17,440 bases of DNA, taken from Candidatus Moraniibacteriota bacterium. GTDB taxonomy: Bacteria > Patescibacteriota > Minisyncoccia > CAIUEV01 > JAHKAQ01. Position 1 is the stretch's first letter; every line of letters begins with the position of its first letter. The notes under the pieces are model-generated. The model ran no database searches, was not told where the DNA came from, and saw only the letters and a program-made list of their open reading frames with translations. This document shows positions 6,706 to 14,255 of this stretch, piece by piece. Location of the stretch: positions 1-17,440 of the forward strand of contig WJJX01000002.1 in the NCBI GenBank assembly GCA_014729445.1, read 5' to 3'. Made by a program: the position numbers and the translations under genes.

Positions 6706-6734
6706 TTGCCACAAGCAGAATAATTTGATAAATT
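6706..6734 (+). promoter_or_regulatory. Predicted promoter for the O-antigen-ligase-like gene
   Basis: TTGCCA (6706-6711), a 17-base spacer and TAAATT (6729-6734), 19 bases before the ATG at 6754. It would give a very short leader. The -10 box is only moderate. Confidence 0.35.
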
Positions 6735-6753
6735 ACAAAGCTAAAAATTCATT

Positions 6754-8160
6754 ATGAAAATTAATCGTCTGAATAATTTTTTATTAAAGCTTATTTTTTT
6801 ACTCTTGCCTTTTCAATATAGGTTTTTTTTTCATACAGATTACTCAAATTATAAAAATCATGTTATAGAGTATAATTTACTCTTCTTTTCCAGCATTGAA
6901 TTATTAATAATCCTTTTAATCCTTTTTAATTCCAGCATTTTATTTCAATTTTTAGCTAGAAAAATTAAGAATCGCAAGTTTTTAGTTTTGATATTCAGTT
7001 TTTTGTTAATTTTAAATATTTTTTTTGCAGAAAGCTCTCTATTAGCCGTTCACAAATATCTTCATTTATCGATTTGGGTTTTGTTTTTCTGTTTATCAAA
7101 GTTTCTTATCAAAAATCCCGTCAAGCTGATCGTTTTTCTAAAATATACTTTTTTCAGCGCCTGTGTAGCTTCAATAACAGCTCTTCTTCAGTTTGCTTTT
7201 CAATCATCAATCGGCTTGAAGTATTTGGGGGAGAGTCTTATCGCCCCGGATATTTTAGGGGTGGCTAAAATTGCTTTTAACAACCAAAAAATTATACGCG
7301 GTTATGGCACTTTTCCTCACCCGAATATTTTAGGAGCTTTTCTTTTAATAATGGTTTTTTCAAGCACACTTTATTTAAAATATTTAAAGGAAAATACTTT
7401 GTTGTTGTTCGGAAGCTATAAATATCGAACTAAAAGTATAATCAAAAGATGTAAAAATTTTATTCGCCACCGGAAAACCGCCTTTCGATTGCCCCGTGAA
7501 AATATTTACAATAACCACAATAAAAAAATTGAAATCTTAATATTTAAAATTATCCAAATTATTTTAATTTTAGGGATATTTGTTACCTTTTCCAGGATAA
7601 GTATTTTGGCCTTGTTTTTACTCGCCTTAAGTTCATTGATTTTTCTAAAGAGCAGATACTTATTCTTAATTTGCCTGATTATTTCAGCTATTTTTTTTGT
7701 TTCCTTCAAAGAGCTTGCTCTTTCGAGAATCGGGGAAGAAAATTCAATTAATAATGATCTGGTTCAAAATGTTTCTTATAGGAATTTATATTCGGCAATG
7801 GCTCGAAGAACTATAGCTGAAAATTTTTATTTCGGGGTGGGAGCCGGCAATTATATTTTATATCAGATGGAAAACAATATTTCTCAAGCTCTCCCTTGGG
7901 AAATTCAGCCCGTACATAACACTTTATTATATTTAATTGCCGAGATGGGGATTTTATTGGCTGGTTTTTTAATTTATTTTTTAATTTATGCCTTAATTAA
8001 AAATTTTAATCAAAACAAACTTTATCTCAAATATTATTATGTCTTTATTCTGATTTTACTTATACCTTTTAGTTTTGATCATTATTTTTATTCCTTTCCT
8101 CAGGGCTTTGCCTTAATTTATTTGCTTTTGATTCAATTTTATTTTTATAAAAAAATCTAA
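6754..8160 (+). CDS. O-antigen ligase / polymerase-like membrane protein
   Basis: Polytopic membrane protein of 468 residues in the O-antigen ligase (WaaL/Wzy_C, PF04932) superfamily. Such proteins join lipid-linked glycans to an acceptor or polymerise them on the outer face of the membrane. Supporting motifs are GTFPHPN at 185-191 followed by a helix, and the large loop ending GVGAGNY (361-367) and QPVHNTLLYLIAEMG, with His388 in the position typical of the catalytic loop. About ten to twelve hydrophobic segments are seen. Residues about 220-255 form a basic, non-hydrophobic loop (RTKSIIKRCKNFIRHRKTAF), probably cytoplasmic. The gene is strikingly T-rich with many TTA and TTT codons, more than its neighbours. 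This is partly explained by its hydrophobic content but is also compatible with acquisition. It stands alone between a hairpin-rich gap and a bidirectional terminator. Ligase and polymerase cannot be told apart from sequence. Confidence 0.85.
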   Translation: MKINRLNNFLLKLIFLLLPFQYRFFFHTDYSNYKNHVIEYNLLFFSSIELLIILLILFNSSILFQFLARKIKNRKFLVLIFSFLLILNIFFAESSLLAVHKYLHLSIWVLFFCLSKFLIKNPVKLIVFLKYTFFSACVASITALLQFAFQSSIGLKYLGESLIAPDILGVAKIAFNNQKIIRGYGTFPHPNILGAFLLIMVFSSTLYLKYLKENTLLLFGSYKYRTKSIIKRCKNFIRHRKTAFRLPRENIYNNHNKKIEILIFKIIQIILILGIFVTFSRISILALFLLALSSLIFLKSRYLFLICLIISAIFFVSFKELALSRIGEENSINNDLVQNVSYRNLYSAMARRTIAENFYFGVGAGNYILYQMENNISQALPWEIQPVHNTLLYLIAEMGILLAGFLIYFLIYALIKNFNQNKLYLKYYYVFILILLIPFSFDHYFYSFPQGFALIYLLLIQFYFYKKI

Positions 8161-8246
8161 ATTTTTTAGAAACAAGCCAATAGATTGAAAATAAGGGCAT
8201 TTTGAGTTTAGTGTGAAACGATCTATTATAGCAAATAAAGATGAAA

Positions 8247-8268
8247 TTTTTCTAAAATTTTTCTAAAA
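8247..8268 (+). repeat. Two exact copies of an 11-base tandem unit
   Basis: TTTTTCTAAAA occurs at 8247-8257 and 8258-8268, followed by a degenerate third unit. It is a low-complexity AT tract after the ligase-like gene, with no assigned role. Confidence 0.6.
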
Positions 8269-8301
8269 TCTTTTTAAAATAAGCCGCACATATTTGCTTT
8301 G

Positions 8302-8341
8302 AAAAACATAAAAACGCGATTAATCGCGTTTTATGTTTTTT
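8302..8341. terminator. Bidirectional rho-independent terminator
   Basis: The core CGCGAT (8315-8320), TA, ATCGCG (8323-8328) is extended by A-rich and T-rich arms (ACATAAAAA / TTTTATGT with one bulged A). T-runs lie on both strands. It can stop the plus-strand ligase-like gene and also minus-strand transcription leaving tRNA-Leu. Confidence 0.85.
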
Positions 8342-8350
8342 GTTGGATTG

Positions 8351-8435
8351 TGCCCAGGGCGAGACTCGAACTCGCATGGAGTATTGCTCCAAGGGATTTT
8401 AAGTCCCTCGTGTCTACCAATTCCACCACCTGGGC
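8351..8435 (-). tRNA. tRNA-Leu (UAA)
   Basis: Class II tRNA on the minus strand, 5' end 8435. The acceptor stem is GCCCAGG/CCTGGGC with discriminator A at 8351. The anticodon loop CTTAAAA carries TAA, flanked by AGGGA/TCCCT. The long variable arm TGGAGCAATACTCCA is expected for leucine. The T-arm is complete with TTCGAGT. CCA is not encoded (the genomic sequence continues CAA). It reads UUA, a heavily used codon in these AT-rich genes. Confidence 0.96.
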
Positions 8436-8453
8436 TTATGCTGAATTTTTTTG

Positions 8454-8480
8454 GATTATTTCTGCGACGCTAAGATAACC
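8454..8480. repeat. 27-bp palindromic element, copy 3 (decayed)
   Basis: The bases match copy 1 (1285-1311) at 20 of 27 positions without gaps, and six of the seven differences are transitions. The arms GATTAT and ATAACC no longer pair fully. It lies between tRNA-Leu and tRNA-Cys, upstream of tRNA-Leu on its strand. Bases 8474-8479 read TTATCT on the minus strand, a possible weak -10 box for that tRNA. Confidence 0.4.
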
Positions 8481-8582
8481 TCTGGTTTTTGTTGAAAACT
8501 CAATATGGCTTTTTCAATAAACAATAATATATCTTAAAATCAGAATAAATCAAGCTTTTTAATACCAAAAAAATAATTGCGG

Positions 8583-8654
8583 AGGCCAGAGGGGGATTCG
8601 AACCCCCGTAAAAAGGTTTTGCAGACCTTCCCCTATCCGCTCGGGCATCTGGCC
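8583..8654 (-). tRNA. tRNA-Cys (GCA)
   Basis: Cloverleaf on the minus strand, 5' end 8654. The acceptor stem is GGCCAGA/TCTGGCC with discriminator U, as conserved in tRNA-Cys. The anticodon loop CTGCAAA carries GCA, within AAGGT/ACCTT. The T-arm is GGGGG-TTCGAAT-CCCCC. CCA is not encoded as such (the next bases are CCG). It begins 15 bases after the stop of the minus-strand gene 8670-9527 and may be co-transcribed with it. Confidence 0.95.
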
Positions 8655-8669
8655 TTTCAAAATAAAAGC

Positions 8670-9527
8670 TTAACTTTTCCATTCATTAATGTCTATAGTT
8701 ATAGGTTCCAGTTTATACTTGGTCTGAAATTCAATAATTCTTTTTTTGACATCTTTAGCCTTTTTATTCAAATCATCTATAAGTGCCAGTGAATTATTAA
8801 TTTGAGCCACAATTTGCTCATTGTAGTTAAAGAAGATTTGATAAAAATTTTCCATATTACTGATATCCTCGAATTCTTTAAGCAGTTTTTCATGATTTTG
8901 CTTTTGATTCTCTGGAGGATTAATGTTTTTCAAAAGTTCATAAGTTTCTTCGTAAACCTGAATAAACTCCTCATCCTCGCTAAAAACAATCTCCTTATCT
9001 TTTGAATCTTGTGTTTCTGGAGAATTTTCTGAATCTTGCTTGCTCAAGTTGGCTATTTTTTCGTTATAGGTAAAAACTGTATAATTTAAAGCGTTTATAT
9101 ATTCCTTTTGATCGGCATAATCGGTATAAGTGGTAATGACATCTTCATAATAAGTTTTAGTTTCAATAATAAGCTGCCGGAGCTTATCGTCTTTATTGTC
9201 CTCTCTTGCCTCCAGCCATTCGAGATTGGAGGTGCTTTCTTCAATTACATCCTCCATTAAATCTATCTGTTCGCTGGTTGCCTCGAGTAAACCGGAATGA
9301 GTTTCGTTTTCAAGCATTACAATATCGTCTCCTATACTGTGGACTTTGTTTTGCATTTCAATAATATTGGAAAATTCTTCAGCTATATTTCCGACCAAAG
9401 TTTTTTTAAATCCGTTTTTATAAGTTGTAAAAATGATAAAGAAAAGAATGAAGATACTTAAGATAAAAACCGCGGAAAGAACCGATAGGTATTTATTCAC
9501 TATTTTCTTTTTAAGCTTTTTATTCAT
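8670..9527 (-). CDS. Unrecognised membrane-anchored helical protein
   Basis: Not a family I recognise. It has 285 residues: a basic N-terminus (MNKKLKKKIVNKY), one hydrophobic segment at about 14-36, then an entirely hydrophilic, acidic and largely alpha-helical region predicted to lie outside the membrane. Long charged helices with coiled-coil character occupy about 45-150 and 185-270. The linker at about 160-180, rich in Ser, Glu and Asp, is probably disordered. There is no lipobox and no catalytic motif. The architecture suggests a surface or cell-wall-facing structural or sensing protein, without further specificity. It is the only protein gene on the minus strand here. It has a good promoter of its own (9565-9593) and two tRNA genes directly downstream. 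Confidence 0.8.
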   Translation of the reverse strand: MNKKLKKKIVNKYLSVLSAVFILSIFILFFIIFTTYKNGFKKTLVGNIAEEFSNIIEMQNKVHSIGDDIVMLENETHSGLLEATSEQIDLMEDVIEESTSNLEWLEAREDNKDDKLRQLIIETKTYYEDVITTYTDYADQKEYINALNYTVFTYNEKIANLSKQDSENSPETQDSKDKEIVFSEDEEFIQVYEETYELLKNINPPENQKQNHEKLLKEFEDISNMENFYQIFFNYNEQIVAQINNSLALIDDLNKKAKDVKKRIIEFQTKYKLEPITIDINEWKS

Positions 9528-9564
9528 AGTAAAAAATAGTTAATCATTGAAATATTTTATTATT

Positions 9565-9593
9565 ATGGTAATAATACTTATGAATTAAGTCAA
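9565..9593 (-). promoter_or_regulatory. Predicted promoter for the minus-strand membrane protein
   Basis: Read on the minus strand: TTGACT (9588-9593), a 17-base spacer and TACCAT (9565-9570), about 37 bases before the ATG ending at 9527. The same 113-base gap must also hold the gatC promoter on the plus strand. No strong box is seen for that one; TTTGCA 9599-9604 with TAAATA 9621-9626 is the best weak candidate. Confidence 0.45.
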
Positions 9594-9640
9594 TTGGCTT
9601 TGCACTTTATTAATTCCAATTAAATATTTATTTTAAACTT

Positions 9641-9925
9641 ATGATCAATAAAGATCAAGTAGTTAGTGTGGCTCGATTAAGCAAACTCAAGATTCAAGAA
9701 AATGAACTTGAAAAATATACCGAAGAGATTTCCAGTATAGTCGGATTTTTTAATATTTTAAACGATGTGGATACAAAAGGAGTAAAACCGCTTATTAATT
9801 CGGTCGAAACAGAGGATGTCATTTTTGAGGATAAAAGTCGGAAATTCGACAATCAAAATCAAATTATTGAAAATTTTTCCGAATCAAAAGAACGTTATCT
9901 AAAAACTAAACCTATCTTAAGCTAA
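9641..9925 (+). CDS. gatC: Asp/Glu-tRNA amidotransferase subunit C
   Basis: Small subunit (94 residues, normal length) that wraps around and stabilises GatA in the GatCAB complex. That complex converts Glu-tRNA(Gln) and/or Asp-tRNA(Asn) to the amide forms in the cytoplasm. The N-terminus reads VARLSKLKIQENELEKYTEEI, the usual GatC helix pattern (V-x-x-[LI]-A-x-L-x-x-L). The middle has the conserved F-x-x-[IL]-x-x-[VI]-D-T-x-G-V-x-P block (FNILNDVDTKGVKPL). The gene is followed by gatA after 4 bases, the standard order. Confidence 0.95.
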   Translation: MINKDQVVSVARLSKLKIQENELEKYTEEISSIVGFFNILNDVDTKGVKPLINSVETEDVIFEDKSRKFDNQNQIIENFSESKERYLKTKPILS

Positions 9926-9929
9926 ATTT

Positions 9930-11399
9930 ATGACTATAAAAGAATTATTAAGTAAATACCGCAAAAAGGAGTTAGGCTGTCAAGAATATATAAAAGAATG
10001 TCTTTTAAAGATAAATAAATTTGAAGGTTCAAAATACGGTATCAACTCGGTGATTACTTTAAACGACAAAGAATCTCTTAAAAAGGCTGATTTGGTGGAT
10101 AAAAAAATAAAAAAGGGCGGGACTTTGGGAAAATTGGAAGGAGTTCCGATTGCCGTTAAAGACGTAATTTGCACTAAAGGTATTAGAAGTACCGGCGCTT
10201 CTAAAATTTTAGATAATTATATCCCGCCTTATGACGCTACCTGTGTCAAAAGGCTCAAAAAAGAAGGCGCTATAATAATCGCCAAAACTAACTGCGATGA
10301 ATTTGCCCATGGAGCCAGCGGAGAAAATTCGGCTTATGGTCCGACTAAAAATCCCTACGATCTGGAAAGAGTCCCCGGCGGCAGCTCCTCAGGGCCGGCG
10401 GCTATAGTGGCTTACGGAGGAGCAGTGGCGGCGATCGGCACCGACACCGGCGGATCCATCAGATGTCCGGCCTCCTTTTGCGGTTTAACCGGGCTTAAAC
10501 CGACTTATGGTCGGGCCTCAAGATACGGACTTATGTCTATGTGTTCTTCAACCGACACCGTTTCTCCAATTGCAAATTCAAGCGAGGATGTAGCCTTGAT
10601 TTTGTCTGTAATTTGCGGGAAAGACGGTAAGGACTCAACGGTAAGCGGTTTTGAAGGCAAGGACTTTACGCGGGATTTTTTAAAAAGATTACGGGGAATA
10701 AAAGTAGCCTATGTAAAGGAGACAATGGAAAAGGGATTAGATCCTAAAATTAAAAATTTATTTATCGAAAGTTTAAAAAAACTGGAGAAAGCCGGAGCCA
10801 AAATTGATGAAATATCTTTACCTCTATCGACGGAAAAAGCGGTAGCGGTTTATTACATTATTACTCCCAGTGAAATCAGTTCGAATTTAGCCAAATATGA
10901 TGGAATAAAGTACGGAATGAACGATAATGAGGCTCAAGATCTTGATAAAGTATATAATTTAAGCAGAAATAAATTTATTGGCAGCGAAAGCAAGAGAAGG
11001 ATAATACTTGGAACTTTCGCTTTAAGTTCCGGATATTATGACGAATATTACAATAAAGCCCAAAAAGTAAGAAGACTTATGAAAGAGGAAGCGGCTGACG
11101 CCTTTGAAAGATTCGATATTTTAGCCACGCCGGCAATGCCGATGAAACCTTTTAAGCTTGGAGAGAAAAGTGATCCTTTGTCAATGTATCTTACCGACGT
11201 TAATCTTTCATATGCCAGTTTGACCAATATTTGCGCGGTTAGCGTTAATTGCGGCTGGATCGATAACGATAACCGGGAAGCAGTAAGTATTATAAAAAAT
11301 AGTAAAAACAAATTACCGGTTGGAATTCAATTTATGGCAAAATGGTGGGATGAAGAGACTTTGCTTAGGACATCTTATAATTTTGAAAAAATACTGTAA
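9930..11399 (+). CDS. gatA: Asp/Glu-tRNA amidotransferase subunit A
   Basis: Glutaminase subunit of GatCAB. It belongs to the amidase-signature family and releases ammonia from glutamine for tunnelling to GatB. The Ser-cis-Ser-Lys catalytic set is visible: Lys77 in AVKDVICTKG, the GGSSSG loop with Ser152-154, and Ser176 in TDTGGSIRCPA. The length, 489 residues, matches the family. gatB is not adjacent, so the operon is gatCA only, with gatB expected elsewhere in the genome. Presence of the pathway implies that Gln-tRNA or Asn-tRNA is made indirectly, as in many small genomes. There is no clear Shine-Dalgarno before the ATG, and the short spacing to gatC suggests translational coupling. Confidence 0.97.
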   Translation: MTIKELLSKYRKKELGCQEYIKECLLKINKFEGSKYGINSVITLNDKESLKKADLVDKKIKKGGTLGKLEGVPIAVKDVICTKGIRSTGASKILDNYIPPYDATCVKRLKKEGAIIIAKTNCDEFAHGASGENSAYGPTKNPYDLERVPGGSSSGPAAIVAYGGAVAAIGTDTGGSIRCPASFCGLTGLKPTYGRASRYGLMSMCSSTDTVSPIANSSEDVALILSVICGKDGKDSTVSGFEGKDFTRDFLKRLRGIKVAYVKETMEKGLDPKIKNLFIESLKKLEKAGAKIDEISLPLSTEKAVAVYYIITPSEISSNLAKYDGIKYGMNDNEAQDLDKVYNLSRNKFIGSESKRRIILGTFALSSGYYDEYYNKAQKVRRLMKEEAADAFERFDILATPAMPMKPFKLGEKSDPLSMYLTDVNLSYASLTNICAVSVNCGWIDNDNREAVSIIKNSKNKLPVGIQFMAKWWDEETLLRTSYNFEKIL

Positions 11400-11415
11400 A
11401 ATAAAAAATATAAAA

Positions 11416-11534
11416 TTCAGATTAAGTTTCTTAATGGAATTTGAGAATGAATATTTTCTGATTGGAATTGAGCGAGAGGCTGTTGCTCCTAAATTTTTAA
11501 TTTTTGCCAAGTCTAAAGTAAACTTAAATCTGAA
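11416..11534. repeat. 14/15-base inverted repeat flanking a tiny ORF
   Basis: TTCAGATTAAGTTT (11416-11429) is complementary to AAACTTAAATCTGAA (11520-11534) apart from one inserted base. The arms enclose about 90 bases between gatA and the carboxypeptidase gene. Confidence 0.5.
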
Positions 11535-11541
11535 ATGGTAA
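11434..11541 (+). CDS. Possible 35-residue ORF
   Basis: ATG at 11434 to TAA at 11539-11541 encodes 35 residues beginning MEFENEYFLIGIERE and ending NLNLKW. It occupies the otherwise empty gap between gatA and the next gene and lies inside an inverted repeat. There is no ribosome binding site and no recognisable motif. It may be a remnant, a small peptide, or chance. Confidence 0.2.
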   Translation: MEFENEYFLIGIEREAVAPKFLIFAKSKVNLNLKW

Positions 11542-11563
11542 GATATAAAAATTAAACTACTAA

Positions 11564-12532
11564 ATGCTGGTTACAATTTTATTTTTAATGCTAATCCTAA
11601 ATTTGGGTTCTGTAGTTTCGAATGATAATGAATTAGGCGGCGGGCCGATAGACAAAATGAAAATTTTTCAAAAACAGGAAGACAAAAAACTGGTTTTTGA
11701 TCCGTATATATTAGAGAAGTTTGAAAATTCGCCCAAATTAAAAGAAAATTGTGAAGCCAAACCGCCGATTGTCTACTCGCATATAGGGATAGTGATTGAC
11801 TCAAAAACCGGGAAAATTTTATTCGCCAAGAATGAAAATAAAAAGGTGCCTATCGCCAGCATAACAAAAGTTATGACCGCTCTGGTGGTTTATGAAAACA
11901 TAGATGATTGGAGTGAAAATATAAAGGTAAGTAAAAAAGCGGCTTTTGCCGGAGGAGCAGGTGTGAATTTAAAGTGGGGCGAAGTGATGAGCGCCAACAA
12001 TTTATTTAAAGCAATGCTTATGAACTCGGATAATAGCGCTGCCATTGCTTTTGCGGAGCATATTTCCGGCGGCACAGAGGAGTTTGCCGAACTTATGAAT
12101 GAAAAAGCGGAAGAATTGGGGGCTAAAAATACTTTTTTTGTCGAACCTTCGGGGCTGGAAGACGAGAAAGCCTATTCAACCGCTTATGACACGGCAATGA
12201 TCTCCAGGGAAGCTTTAAAATACAAGAAAATTACCGAGTTTATGAGAATTGCTGGTCCTATTGAAATCGCATCCGCCGATGGATTATTAGTCCATCGAGT
12301 CGGCAATACCAACTTATATTTAAGAGATGAAGCTTATTTAAGTCTTGCCCCAAGAGTCATCGGAGGCAAAACCGGCTTTACTTATAATGCTGGATATTGT
12401 TTAATGATAGGTTTGAGGGATATAACCGGGGAAAAAGAGGCTATTGGAGTAATTTTAAACAGCGATAAAAGCGGCAGATGGTACGATATGGAAGAGATGA
12501 TCCGCTGGAGCTTCACTAATTATAATTGGTAA
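11564..12532 (+). CDS. D-alanyl-D-alanine carboxypeptidase (peptidase S11, PBP5-like)
   Basis: Removes the terminal D-Ala from peptidoglycan pentapeptides outside the cytoplasmic membrane, limiting cross-linking. The three active-site motifs of penicillin-binding serine peptidases are present: Ser99-I-T-Lys102 (SxxK), Ser155-Asp-Asn157 (SxN) and Lys269-Thr-Gly271 (KTG). The N-terminus (MLVTILFLMLILNLGSVVS) is a signal peptide or anchor with few positive charges. A TAA lies directly upstream of the ATG, so the start cannot be moved earlier in frame. At 322 residues it ends soon after the catalytic domain. The usual C-terminal beta domain and membrane-binding helix of PBP5 are missing, so the N-terminal hydrophobic segment may be the anchor. 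mraY starts 4 bases later. A possible -10 (TATAAA 11544-11549) lies just upstream, with no good -35. Confidence 0.93.
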   Translation: MLVTILFLMLILNLGSVVSNDNELGGGPIDKMKIFQKQEDKKLVFDPYILEKFENSPKLKENCEAKPPIVYSHIGIVIDSKTGKILFAKNENKKVPIASITKVMTALVVYENIDDWSENIKVSKKAAFAGGAGVNLKWGEVMSANNLFKAMLMNSDNSAAIAFAEHISGGTEEFAELMNEKAEELGAKNTFFVEPSGLEDEKAYSTAYDTAMISREALKYKKITEFMRIAGPIEIASADGLLVHRVGNTNLYLRDEAYLSLAPRVIGGKTGFTYNAGYCLMIGLRDITGEKEAIGVILNSDKSGRWYDMEEMIRWSFTNYNW

Positions 12533-12536
12533 AATT

Positions 12537-13625
12537 ATGGAATTCGCCAAGATTTTAACAGTGCCTTTATATGTCGATTTGGTCAAGGTTTTTTCCCTGG
12601 GGCTTATCGCTTTTATATTTGCAATGCTTTGGACGCCTTTATTGGCTAATTTTCTCTACAAGCATTTTAAAACCAAAACTAAAAGAAAAACCGTTACCGG
12701 TCAAAAAGCGCCGATTACCAAATCCGTTACCGAAGGCAAAGAAGGCACTCCTTTGATGGGAGGACTTTTGGTTTGGCTTACGGCTTTGGTTTTAGCTCTT
12801 TCGATTTCCGCTTTGGCTTTTTTATTTCCTCATAGCTTTTTCGTAAAATTAAATTTTTTTTCCAGAAGTCAGACTTGGCTTCCGCTTTTTGCTTTGGTAA
12901 CAACAGGAGTAATCGGATTCTTTGACGATTATTTTTCCTCCAAAGGTATGGGTGGAAATAAAGGCGGCGGAGTCAAATTTTCTCACCGGCTGCTTTGGCT
13001 TTTTATCATTGCTTTAATTGGAGGCTTGTGGTTCTATTTTAAATTAGGCTATCATAGTATTCATGTTCCCGCTTTTGGTGACATCCAAGTCGGCTGGTTT
13101 TATGTTTTTTACTTCATTTTTATTATTATCGCCACCGCGGTCTCTTCAAATGAAACGGACGGTTTAGACGGTTTAAACGGAGGAGTTTTGTTCTTCGCGT
13201 TTGCCTCTTTCGGTTGTATTTCTTTTTTCCAGGAAAGAATAGACTTAGCGGCCTTATGCGCCGTTTTAGCCGGCGGATTATTAGCCTTCTTATGGTTTAA
13301 TATTTATCCAGCCAGATTTTTTATGGGTGATACGGGTGCCTTTTCTTTAGGAACAACCCTTGGAGTAATCAGTCTTTTAACAAATTCGTCCCTTATACTT
13401 CCTTTAATAGTTTTTATTTATTTGGTCGAATCGCTTTCCGTGATCATCCAGTTATTATCTAAAAAATTCAGAAAAGGCAAAAAAGTATTTCTAGCCGCTC
13501 CGATTCATTATCATTTTAGAGCCATGGGATGGCCGGAATCCAAAGTGGTAATGAGATTTTGGATTATCTCGATCGTTATGTGCATCATCGGAGTCGTTGC
13601 CGCCTTCTTCGGCAGCGGAAATTAA
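12537..13625 (+). CDS. mraY: Phospho-N-acetylmuramoyl-pentapeptide transferase MraY
   Basis: Integral membrane enzyme that transfers phospho-MurNAc-pentapeptide from UDP to undecaprenyl phosphate, making lipid I. The conserved cytoplasmic motifs are all present: EGTPLMGG, FFDDY with Asp130-Asp131, NETDGLDGLNGG (205-216), FMGDTGAFSLG with Asp265, and APIHYHF with His324 and His326. In most MraY proteins the last motif reads HHH; here the middle residue is Tyr325. The 362 residues match E. coli MraY (360), with about ten membrane helices. The N-terminal loop KAPITKSVTEGKEG is slightly longer than usual. Neighbours are a carboxypeptidase upstream and polysaccharide genes downstream, rather than the mur/fts genes of the classical dcw cluster. 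WecA-like sugar-phosphate transferases are relatives, but the motifs and length favour MraY. Confidence 0.93.
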   Translation: MEFAKILTVPLYVDLVKVFSLGLIAFIFAMLWTPLLANFLYKHFKTKTKRKTVTGQKAPITKSVTEGKEGTPLMGGLLVWLTALVLALSISALAFLFPHSFFVKLNFFSRSQTWLPLFALVTTGVIGFFDDYFSSKGMGGNKGGGVKFSHRLLWLFIIALIGGLWFYFKLGYHSIHVPAFGDIQVGWFYVFYFIFIIIATAVSSNETDGLDGLNGGVLFFAFASFGCISFFQERIDLAALCAVLAGGLLAFLWFNIYPARFFMGDTGAFSLGTTLGVISLLTNSSLILPLIVFIYLVESLSVIIQLLSKKFRKGKKVFLAAPIHYHFRAMGWPESKVVMRFWIISIVMCIIGVVAAFFGSGN

Positions 13626-13634
13626 GCTTGCAAA

Positions 13635-14255
13635 ATGGAATTAAAAGCAATCATCAAAATCATTAAAAAAAACTTAAAACTGATTCTTATTTTTACTTTA
13701 GGTTTGAGTTTGATTGTTGTTTTCGCCAACAACTTAATTAAAACCACCTATAAAGCCACCTTTTCTTTAAACGTTGTTCAAGAAGGAGTCGACAAAACGC
13801 AGGATTATAAATTCGACAACTATTACGCTTTAAAATCAATCGACGATTTAACCGAATCGCTGGAAAAATGGTTTGATAATCCCGATCTTACCATAGAAAT
13901 TCTGAATCAATCCGAAATTTTAGATCAAAACAAAGCCGAAATAAAAAATGCCAGAAAATTTTTCAAAGCCCGAAAGACCGCGCCTAATTATATAGAAGTA
14001 AGCTTTAAATTCCAAAACCGAGAGAAAATCGTTGAGATTAGCGAAAATTTAGTTTCAATAATCAACCAAAAACTTGGCAGCCAAAAAAAGCAAAAAGAGG
14101 TCTGGTACTCGATTCAAAGCAGTAAGCCGTACGTAGAAGAAGCTAGAATCGGCAATCTAAAACTGGGGGCCCTTTCCATTTTGACCAATTTCATTATCAT
14201 CATAATGATATTAATAACCAGAGATTATCTAAAGTCAGATGAAAATAGGAGTTGA
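13635..14255 (+). CDS. Wzz-like polysaccharide chain-length / co-polymerase protein
   Basis: Inner-membrane protein of 206 residues with the layout of Wzz-type chain-length determinants. A short cytoplasmic start is followed by a first helix at about 14-32, an extracytoplasmic region of about 140 residues, and a second helix at about 176-196 near the C-terminus. The strand after the first helix (TTYKATFSLNVVQ) and the SFKFQNREKIVEISENLVSIINQKL segment fit the Wzz domain. The charged periplasmic part is shorter than in enterobacterial Wzz (about 325 residues). There is no cytoplasmic tyrosine kinase domain. Its stop overlaps the next glycosyltransferase gene by 17 bases, a strong sign of a common operon and translational coupling. 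Probable role: control of surface glycan assembly. Confidence 0.75.
   Translation: MELKAIIKIIKKNLKLILIFTLGLSLIVVFANNLIKTTYKATFSLNVVQEGVDKTQDYKFDNYYALKSIDDLTESLEKWFDNPDLTIEILNQSEILDQNKAEIKNARKFFKARKTAPNYIEVSFKFQNREKIVEISENLVSIINQKLGSQKKQKEVWYSIQSSKPYVEEARIGNLKLGALSILTNFIIIIMILITRDYLKSDENRS

Noticed and set aside
8500..8792. Frames on both strands across tRNA-Cys
   Set aside because: They are translations of the tRNA-Cys gene and of the antisense of the membrane-protein gene. The peptide GGSNPPLA is typical of tRNA T-arms.
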